From: a bacterium
Lineage (GTDB): Bacteria > Patescibacteriota > Minisyncoccia > Phycocordibacterales > UBA1550
Assembly (NCBI GenBank): GCA_021823825.1
Contig: JAKANJ010000031.1
Location: forward strand, 1 to 6,452
DNA length: 6,452 nucleotides
Direction: 5' to 3'
Positions 1 to 5,299 of the stretch are shown here, piece after piece. How positions within the stretch are numbered: position 1 is the first letter of the stretch; every line of letters starts with the position of its first letter. A model generated the notes under the pieces. It saw only the letters and a list, made by a program, of their open reading frames with translations, searched no databases and was not told the origin of the DNA. A program made the position numbers and the translations under genes.

Positions 1-80
1 TGCAGTTTTTTGATGGTTCATTTCTGCTATTCAAATCTAATTTGTGCAAAGTCTCAAAATCTCTTATACTTGATGGGCAT
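1..80. other. Upstream flank of the glycerate kinase gene, no confident gene
   Basis: This short flank holds the promoter candidate at 42-70. On the + strand the glycerate kinase frame is open back to the window edge. A second + frame is open from base 1 to a TGA at 82-84, which would give an ATGA overlap with the ATG at 81, but its 27 residues resemble nothing I recognise. On the - strand an ATG lies at 21-19 and reads out of the window, so a divergent gene is possible but unsupported. I see no terminator, RNA gene or repeat here. Confidence 0.4.
42..70 (+). promoter_or_regulatory. Candidate sigma70-type promoter for the glycerate kinase-enolase-pyruvate kinase operon
   Basis: A -35-like TTGTGC (42-47; matches the consensus only in TTG) is followed by a 17-bp spacer and a -10-like TATACT (65-70; 5 of 6 matches to TATAAT). 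The -10 ends 10 nt before the ATG at 81, so transcription would start about 3-5 nt before the codon, giving a nearly leaderless mRNA. No purine-rich ribosome site fits before 81, which agrees with this. The weak -35 and AT-rich setting mean a chance match cannot be excluded. Confidence 0.45.
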
Positions 81-1355
81 ATGAGCAAAATTGAAATTCA
101 AAACCGCAGTGAATTAACAAAATATCCAAATCGAGAAGACGCTCTTTCTATTATTGAAACAGGCTTAAACGCTATTGATACTGAACGAGTAATCAATGAT
201 GCTATTCGTGTAGAAGAAAAATCATTACACATAAAAGATCTTAACTTTGACCTCAGACGATACAAGAGAATTCGTGTAATTGGGTTTGGGAAGGCATCTT
301 GCGAGGCAGCAATCTCGCTTGAAAAGGTTCTTGGTTCACTGATCAATAGTGGCGCGGTAATTGATATCAAAAGCAAACAGTGTGAAATTATAGAAAGTCT
401 TGTTGGGACACATCCTCGATCAACTTTGCAAAATGTTACTGCAACAAAGCAGCTTTTGGAAATCGTAAAGGATATTAACGAGGATGACCTCGTTCTTGTT
501 ATTGTCTCAGGAGGAGGGTCGGCACTTCTTTGTGCGACCGATGAGGAGTGTAACCAAGGAGAAAAGATATACGATGATTTTATTCAGGTCGGAGCAAACA
601 TTGATGAACTAAATACTGTTAGGAAGCATCTTTCATCACTGAAGGGTGGTGGTCTGGCAAAAATGCTGTATCCTGCTACTGTCGTCGGTTTAATTTTCTG
701 CGATATTCCAGGTGGGGATTATGAGAAGACTGCATCGGGCCCAACCTGCAAGGATGTTTCTACTATGGGAGATGCGGCAGCTATTCTTGCTAAATATAAT
801 TTTTCTGGTTATGAGTTAAATGAAACTCCGAAAGATGACAAATACTTTGAGAGAGTACATAACATTCTCATGGTGTCCAATACTATTGCGGTAGATGCGA
901 TGGCGAAAAAGGCCAAAGAACTGGGGTATGAGGCAAAAGTTCTTTCGGTAAACATTTATACAGATTCAGAGAAGACGATTGATGATTTTAAAAAACTTTC
1001 AGGCCCCAAAACAGTGGTTATCGGCGCTGGAGAGGTTAGTTTGGTCGTTAAAAAGGGCTCTGGCGGAGGCTCTGGCGGGCGTTGCGCGTACATGGGCATG
1101 GTTGCATTGTCTCGTCTCGAGAATGATGAGACACTTGTTTCTGTTGCTTCTGATGGTTTGGATAACTCGCCCTCAGCGGGCGTTATCGTTGACAAAAATA
1201 CGATAGCGCGGGTGTCGGAACTCGGAATTAATACCGAAGAATATCTTGCACACTATGACGCATACAACTTCTTTGAGAAAGTTGGGGAAACTTCAATTGT
1301 TACAGGACAAACTGGTGCTAATGTTTCTGATTTAATGTTATGGATAAAACAGTAA
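81..1355 (+). CDS. gck: Glycerate 2-kinase (DUF4147/MOFRL family)
   Basis: Predicted cytosolic kinase transferring ATP phosphate to D-glycerate to give 2-phosphoglycerate. Residues are numbered from the ATG at 81 (424 aa, a usual family length). The N-terminal DUF4147 half has GFGKAS (68-73, with the family's active-site Lys71), SGGGSALL (143-150), the strongly diagnostic ELNTVRKHLSSLKGGGLA (176-193) and SGPT (219-222). The C-terminal MOFRL half has GAGEVSLVV (315-323), a glycine loop ending in GGR (Arg334), SDGLDNSPSAG (357-367) and TGANVSDL (411-418). The usual RNQE after the glycine loop reads RCAY here. A TTG at 42 would add 13 residues, but it lies inside the promoter candidate and the family does not need the extension, so I prefer ATG 81. 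The gene overlaps enolase by 16 nt, and enolase consumes its product. The family call is secure; the exact product (2- rather than 3-phosphoglycerate) comes from the family and the context. Confidence 0.9.
   Translation: MSKIEIQNRSELTKYPNREDALSIIETGLNAIDTERVINDAIRVEEKSLHIKDLNFDLRRYKRIRVIGFGKASCEAAISLEKVLGSLINSGAVIDIKSKQCEIIESLVGTHPRSTLQNVTATKQLLEIVKDINEDDLVLVIVSGGGSALLCATDEECNQGEKIYDDFIQVGANIDELNTVRKHLSSLKGGGLAKMLYPATVVGLIFCDIPGGDYEKTASGPTCKDVSTMGDAAAILAKYNFSGYELNETPKDDKYFERVHNILMVSNTIAVDAMAKKAKELGYEAKVLSVNIYTDSEKTIDDFKKLSGPKTVVIGAGEVSLVVKKGSGGGSGGRCAYMGMVALSRLENDETLVSVASDGLDNSPSAGVIVDKNTIARVSELGINTEEYLAHYDAYNFFEKVGETSIVTGQTGANVSDLMLWIKQ
552..570 (+). repeat. 19-nt exact repeat, copy 1 (in glycerate kinase)
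   Basis: AACCAAGGAGAAAAGATAT occurs here and again at 5822-5840. Both copies are read in the same codon phase and encode NQGEKI. The sequence differs on both sides, so the match is exactly 19 nt. It contains an AAGGAG core. No function is evident. Confidence 0.6.
1056..1079 (+). repeat. 12-nt tandem duplication encoding GSGG-GSGG in the kinase glycine loop
   Basis: GGCTCTGGCGGA (1056-1067) is followed directly by GGCTCTGGCGGG (1068-1079), differing only in the last base. The repeat is in frame and encodes GSGGGSGG just before Arg334 of the glycerate kinase, in the loop where homologues usually have a shorter Gly-x-Gly-x-Gly-Gly-Arg. It looks like a replication-slippage duplication that lengthened the loop by a few residues. 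Confidence 0.7.
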
Positions 1356-2572
1356 AAAAAATAATAGCCACGGAGATTTTAGATTCGCGCGGAACCCCAA
1401 CATTAAGCGTTGAAGTTTTTGTGGGGGATACAAGCGGAACATTTTCTGTGCCAGGCGGTGCAAGTAAGGGTTCTCATGAGCCTGTTGACAAGCGTGATGA
1501 AGACCAAAGCTATTTTCAGGGCATGGGGGTGAGCTCAGCAGTTGCTGTGGTGAACACAATCATCAACGAAGCACTTGTCGGTCATGATGTTACCAACCAG
1601 CAAGAGATCGATAAAATACTCCTTAATCTTGATGGCACTGAAAATAAATCAAATTTGGGCGGCAACAGCCTCATTGGAGTAAGTATCGCGTGTGCAAAAG
1701 CAGCTGCAGCGGTGACCGGCAAAGAAGTTTATGAGCATCTCCAGACACTCGCTGAAATTAAGCCATCGCGAACGGTACCCTATTTGTTCATGAATCTTAT
1801 TAACGGTGGCAAGCACGCAAAGACGTCCCTTGCGTTTCAAGAGTATCACATTGTTCCACATGTTGAGGATGTCCGGGAGGCACTTAACATCGCTACAAAG
1901 ATTCAATCTGATTTGCGCGCATCGCTTATAAAGGAATTTGGTGTCATCTCTGCAAACTATGGCGATGAGGGTGGTTTTGTTCCCGACATCGTAGATGTTC
2001 AAAAACCAATGGCGATGCTCTTTGAAGTTCTTGAGAAAAATAATTTCACCGACAAAGTAAAACTTTCAATGGATGTGGCAGCTTCATCTTTTTACGAGAA
2101 TGGTGTGTATGTCATTGGCGATAAAAAATATACCACTGCGGATATGATGGGTATATACAAAGACATGATTGCAAAGTACCCCATCTTCTCTATTGAAGAT
2201 CCGTTCCATGAGGAGGATTTTGACGCGTTTAAACAGTTGCGCGAAGCAGAATCAATATACATTGTTGGTGATGATTTGACCGTTACCAATAAAAAGCGAT
2301 TGCAGATGGCAATTGATGCAAAGAGTATAAATTCCATCATCATAAAGCCAAACCAGATAGGCACACTTACAGAGACGCTTGAGACGATGAAAATGGCTCG
2401 AGAAAATGGCATTGAGTGTATAGTGAGCCACCGAAGTGGTGAGACGAATGACAACTTTATTAGTGATTTAGCTTGGGCTTTCGGAGTTTTTGGACTCAAA
2501 GCGGGAGCAGCTCAGCGGGGTGAAAGAGTCGCAAAATACAACAGGTTATGGAACATTCAAGAGCACAAATAG
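1340..2572 (+). CDS. eno: Enolase (2-phosphoglycerate dehydratase)
   Basis: Interconverts 2-phosphoglycerate and phosphoenolpyruvate in the cytosol using two Mg2+. At 410 aa it is slightly shorter than typical bacterial enolases (about 430). N-terminal domain: ILDSRGTPT (13-21) and the mobile loop GGASKGS (39-45), where the usual Thr of GASTG is Lys. Barrel domain: INGGKHA with His159, FQEY with Glu168, YGDEGGF with Glu210, metal ligands Asp245 (SMDVAAS), Glu286 (SIEDPF) and Asp311/312 (VGDDL), catalytic Lys336 (IIKPNQ), SHRSGET with His364-Arg365-Ser366, and Lys387 (GLKAGAA). The full catalytic set is present, so activity is expected. It overlaps the upstream kinase by 16 nt and the downstream pyruvate kinase by 25 nt, with no Shine-Dalgarno site, pointing to translational coupling. 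Confidence 0.97.
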   Translation: MDKTVKKIIATEILDSRGTPTLSVEVFVGDTSGTFSVPGGASKGSHEPVDKRDEDQSYFQGMGVSSAVAVVNTIINEALVGHDVTNQQEIDKILLNLDGTENKSNLGGNSLIGVSIACAKAAAAVTGKEVYEHLQTLAEIKPSRTVPYLFMNLINGGKHAKTSLAFQEYHIVPHVEDVREALNIATKIQSDLRASLIKEFGVISANYGDEGGFVPDIVDVQKPMAMLFEVLEKNNFTDKVKLSMDVAASSFYENGVYVIGDKKYTTADMMGIYKDMIAKYPIFSIEDPFHEEDFDAFKQLREAESIYIVGDDLTVTNKKRLQMAIDAKSINSIIIKPNQIGTLTETLETMKMARENGIECIVSHRSGETNDNFISDLAWAFGVFGLKAGAAQRGERVAKYNRLWNIQEHK

Positions 2573-3345
2573 TCGCAACGTTAGGACCTGCATGTAGTAC
2601 GCGGGAGACCATTGAGCAGATGATGATACACCAAATGGATGTAGTCCGTCTTAATTTTTCTTGGGGCACACATGATGACCACGCTGGGTATATTGAGACT
2701 GTTCGCAGCCTTGCAGATAAGCTTGCAAGGCGAGTTCCGATCATTCAGGACTTATCAGGTCCTCGTATGCAACAGCAGAAAGGTCATCACTTTGATCCCT
2801 CAATTAAGGAACTCATCACACCCAAAGATCTAGACGACTTGAAATTTGGCCTAGCGCATGATGTTGACTATATTGCAATGTCTTATGTGGGCACGGCGGA
2901 CGATGTAAAAGAATTAAAACGCATTATAAGTGATGCAGGAAAACATACTCCAGTCATTTCTAAAATTGAGAGGCAAAAAGCAATTGATAATATTGATGCA
3001 ATTATTGCTGCATCTGATGCAATAATGATCGCTCGTGGTGATATGGGCAACGAGGTACCACTGGAGAAAATTCCTTTTGTTGAGAAAGAAATTATTGAGA
3101 AGTGCAAGAAGGCAGGCAAGCCTGTTATTACCGCTACGCAGATGTTTCTGTCTATGGTTGAAAGTCCTGAACCGACAAGAGCAGAAGTAACAGATGTATT
3201 TTTTGCTATTACGAACGGATCTGATGCTGTAATGCTTTCAGATGAGACCGCAAACGGTAAATACCCCGTAGAAGCGATACTAAACATGGAAAAGGTTGTC
3301 CTTGAGGCGGAGAAACTTTATCACTTAACCGTCAACCAGCTTTAG
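2548..3345 (+). CDS. pyk: Miniature pyruvate kinase, A-domain barrel only
   Basis: Predicted to convert phosphoenolpyruvate + ADP to pyruvate + ATP, but only 265 aa against about 470 or more for the family. The barrel is well conserved: IVATLGPACS (8-17), VVRLNFSWGTHDDH (32-45, with Arg34, Asn36 and Ser38), QDLSGPR (67-73, with Asp68), SKIE (138-141, with Lys139 and Glu141), ARGDMG (162-167, with Asp165), ATQM (196-199, with Thr197) and MLSDETANGKYPVEA (229-243). The roughly 100-residue B-domain lid that normally follows the DLSGPR strand is replaced by about 15 residues (75-90). The C-terminal allosteric domain is also absent, because the stop follows the last barrel helix. A basic residue (Arg73) sits where potassium-dependent enzymes have Glu. 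The ATG at 2548 is fixed by an in-frame TGA at 2521; it overlaps enolase by 25 nt. Family is certain. Normal catalysis without the lid is uncertain, and it could act as another phosphoenolpyruvate/pyruvate-superfamily enzyme. Confidence 0.85.
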   Translation: MEHSRAQIVATLGPACSTRETIEQMMIHQMDVVRLNFSWGTHDDHAGYIETVRSLADKLARRVPIIQDLSGPRMQQQKGHHFDPSIKELITPKDLDDLKFGLAHDVDYIAMSYVGTADDVKELKRIISDAGKHTPVISKIERQKAIDNIDAIIAASDAIMIARGDMGNEVPLEKIPFVEKEIIEKCKKAGKPVITATQMFLSMVESPEPTRAEVTDVFFAITNGSDAVMLSDETANGKYPVEAILNMEKVVLEAEKLYHLTVNQL

Positions 3346-3349
3346 TAAT

Positions 3350-4468
3350 ATGAAAAATTGGATTATTGCGACACGGAATAAGTTTTTTCATTTTTCTTAT
3401 ATAAATGTATTGAAGCCGTACTATTTTCGCAAGGATCCAGAGGACGTTCATGATAGAATGACTCAAGTGGGCCAATTTTTGGGTCGTTTTTGGTTGACCA
3501 GGAGTGTAACATCTCTTTTCTTCAATTTTGGTCATCCCTCGCTTGAACAAACTATTTTAGGAATTCGTTTTAGAAACCCTGTCGGCCTTGCCGCAGGATT
3601 TGATAAGGATGCGCTTATGGTAGATATTTTACCATCAGTGGGCTTTGGCTTTGAAGAGGTTGGATCAATTACGGGAGAACCTTGCATGGGTAACCCAAAA
3701 CCACGATTGTGGCGCCTCAAGAAATCAAAATCGCTTGTAGTGTATTACGGCCTCAAGAATGACGGCTCCGAGGCCATTGCTACTCGGTTATCAAAAAAGA
3801 AATTTAGATTTCCCGTTGGAACGAGTATCGCAAAAACCAATAGTCCGGATACCGTGGAGGTTCAGGCTGGTATTAATGACTATGTCAAAGCTTTTAGTCA
3901 GTTTGTAGATATTGGGGCATATTTTACTATAAACATTAGTTGCCCAAATGCATTCGGTGGAGAACCATTTACTGACCCAGACAGGCTAGAGAAGCTTCTT
4001 ACTGCTATAGATAAAGTGGCCACAAACAAACCAGTTTTTTTGAAATTATCACCTGACCTGACCGAAGATCAGCTGAGTAAAATTTTGGATATTTCGGCAA
4101 AGCATCGCGTACACGGATTTGTCTCTACAAATCTTACAAAGAATAGAAATAATAAAAAAATAATTGATGAAGATGTGCCAATAAATGGTGGAATTAGCGG
4201 TAACGTTGTACGAGACCTCTCAAACGAGCAAATACGTTTTATTTATAATAAGACAAAGGGCAACTATGTCATTATTGGGGTAGGGGGGATAGCCTCAGCG
4301 GAGGATGCATATGAAAAAATCATATCAGGCGCTTCACTTTTGCAACTAATTACAGGAATGATTTTTGAGGGTCCGGGGCTTGTTAGTGAAATTAACCAGG
4401 GTCTCACACGACTTCTAAAAAAGAACGGTTTCAAGAATATTCGTGAAGCAGTTGGAACAAAAAAATAG
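3350..4468 (+). CDS. pyrD: Dihydroorotate dehydrogenase-like flavoprotein (class 2 type with class-1-like base)
   Basis: FMN-dependent barrel of 372 aa, 4 nt after pyruvate kinase. True class 2 enzymes oxidise dihydroorotate to orotate with quinone at the membrane in pyrimidine synthesis. Class 2 features: the N-terminal helical extension with LKPYYFRKDPEDVHD (21-35), NPVGLAAGFDKD (76-87), GFGFEEVGSIT (98-108), GNPKPRLWRL (114-123), LKLSP (Lys232), STN (Asn261), GGISG (280-284), IGVGGIASAEDA (309-320) and LLQLITGMIFEGP (330-342). Odd points: the catalytic-base motif is NISCPN with Cys198, whereas class 2 enzymes have Ser (E. coli Ser175) and class 1 enzymes have Cys. The substrate Asn (E. coli Asn111) appears to be Val131. 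No transmembrane helix is visible; membrane contact would be through the amphipathic N-terminus. The symbol reflects family, not proven substrate. No other pyrimidine gene is in the window. Confidence 0.8.
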   Translation: MKNWIIATRNKFFHFSYINVLKPYYFRKDPEDVHDRMTQVGQFLGRFWLTRSVTSLFFNFGHPSLEQTILGIRFRNPVGLAAGFDKDALMVDILPSVGFGFEEVGSITGEPCMGNPKPRLWRLKKSKSLVVYYGLKNDGSEAIATRLSKKKFRFPVGTSIAKTNSPDTVEVQAGINDYVKAFSQFVDIGAYFTINISCPNAFGGEPFTDPDRLEKLLTAIDKVATNKPVFLKLSPDLTEDQLSKILDISAKHRVHGFVSTNLTKNRNNKKIIDEDVPINGGISGNVVRDLSNEQIRFIYNKTKGNYVIIGVGGIASAEDAYEKIISGASLLQLITGMIFEGPGLVSEINQGLTRLLKKNGFKNIREAVGTKK

Positions 4469-4475
4469 TGTTGCT

Positions 4476-4504
4476 TTGCGGGAGGCTCCTCTTTTGTGTA
4501 TGAT
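4476..4504 (+). promoter_or_regulatory. Candidate near-leaderless promoter for pheST
   Basis: It lies in the only real intergenic gap (4469-4512). A -35-like TTGCGG (4476-4481; TTG matches only), a 17-bp spacer and a -10-like TATGAT (4499-4504; 5 of 6) end 8 nt before the pheS ATG, leaving about 1-3 nt of leader. No ribosome-binding site precedes the ATG. The geometry matches the candidate at 42-70. No T-box, Phe-rich leader peptide or attenuator is present, so the classic kinds of pheST regulation are not seen here. Confidence 0.45.
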
Positions 4505-4512
4505 AGTCAAAT

Positions 4513-5295
4513 ATGGAGAAACAGCAGGGACATATTCATCCGCTTAGCCGTACGATGGACGAAATAGTACGTATTTTGGCAGAGCTTGGCTTTGAAGTTG
4601 CGCTTGGCCCAGAGATAGAGACAGAGCACTATAACTTTGATGCACTCAATGTACCAAAGGACCATCCAGCACGCGATGTGCAGGACACATTTTGGCTAAA
4701 GCCATCCTCTTTGGATGGCTCGCCCGACCGCTTAAAGGGTGGTTTAGGGATGAAGGGTGTAGAACAATTGCTACTCCGCACTCACACGTCTCCCGTTCAG
4801 GTGAGGTACATGGAAAAGCATAAACCTCCTTACGCTATCGTCGTGCCTGGCAAAGTGTACCGTTACGAGGCAACCGATGCGACACACGAAACGCAGTTTC
4901 ATCAGGTTGAAGGTTTAGTCGTTGGGGAGAATATTACTCTTGCACAACTGAAGTGGACGCTTCAAACTTTTTTCAAAAAACTTCTTGGTAACGATGTTAT
5001 TATGCGCCTTCGTCCAAGTTTCTTTCCTTTCGTTGAGCCGGGCGTTGAGGTCGATATCTCGTGCTTTCTTTGTCACGGGAAGGGATGTGGAGTATGTAAG
5101 CACACTGGTTGGATTGAGGTCATGGGTGCAGGAATGGTTCATCCGAATGTTCTCCTCTCGGGCGGTGTTGATCCACGAAAATATACAGGCTTTGCATTTG
5201 GTATGGGAGTTGATCGTCTCGTAATGATTAAGTATGGCATTGAAGATGTTCGTCTTCTATACGCAGGCGACCTCCGTTTAGTGAATCAATTTTAA
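4513..5295 (+). CDS. pheS: Phenylalanyl-tRNA synthetase alpha subunit lacking the N-terminal coiled coil
   Basis: Catalytic subunit of the class II synthetase that charges tRNA-Phe, working as an alpha2-beta2 complex with PheT. It has 260 aa against about 330-350 usually. It begins at the catalytic domain, with GHIHPLSRTMDEI (6-18). Visible motifs: LLRTHTSPVQVR (87-98), motif 2 VYRYEATDATHETQFHQVEG (115-134), RPSFFPFVEPGVEVD (167-181), a C-x2-C-x4-C-x2-C cysteine cluster (184-195, possible zinc site), MGAGMVHP (204-211) and motif 3 GFAFGMGVDRL (226-236). Ala228 corresponds to E. coli Ala294 in the Phe pocket. A TAG in frame at 4504-4506 excludes an upstream start, so the roughly 80-90-residue coiled coil that contacts tRNA in other bacteria is truly absent from this gene. 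Residues 62-85 form a lineage-variable loop. It sits 4 nt before pheT. Confidence 0.95.
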   Translation: MEKQQGHIHPLSRTMDEIVRILAELGFEVALGPEIETEHYNFDALNVPKDHPARDVQDTFWLKPSSLDGSPDRLKGGLGMKGVEQLLLRTHTSPVQVRYMEKHKPPYAIVVPGKVYRYEATDATHETQFHQVEGLVVGENITLAQLKWTLQTFFKKLLGNDVIMRLRPSFFPFVEPGVEVDISCFLCHGKGCGVCKHTGWIEVMGAGMVHPNVLLSGGVDPRKYTGFAFGMGVDRLVMIKYGIEDVRLLYAGDLRLVNQF

Positions 5296-5299
5296 TATT

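Noticed and set aside
42..80. TTG at 42 as the start of glycerate kinase
   Set aside because: It would place the promoter elements inside the gene and add 13 residues without family resemblance. The ATG at 81 is better placed, although an upstream transcript would reopen the question.
1649..2499. Antisense frames of 117 and 135 codons opposite enolase
   Set aside because: Their translations show no recognisable domains, and they lie wholly opposite a well-conserved enolase. They are shadows of its codon use.
2708..2731. 8-bp inverted repeat GCCTTGCA/TGCAAGGC with an 8-nt centre inside pyruvate kinase
   Set aside because: It is at chance level for this window length and explained by coding sequence (LADKLAR).
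2883..3287. Antisense frame of 134 codons opposite pyruvate kinase
   Set aside because: It is low in information and rich in Ser/Ile/Ala, as expected from the complement of the pyk codons, with no start signal or motif.
4481..4496. Possible terminator between the dihydroorotate dehydrogenase-like gene and pheS (GAGG-CT-CCTC followed by TTTT)
   Set aside because: The stem is only 4 bp around a 2-nt centre, too tight for a real hairpin, and it lies inside the spacer of the promoter candidate.
4700..4720. 8-bp inverted repeat AGCCATCC/GGATGGCT around TCTTT inside pheS
   Set aside because: About one 8-bp repeat with a short loop is expected by chance in a window this size. It is coding and has no U-tract or other sign of function.
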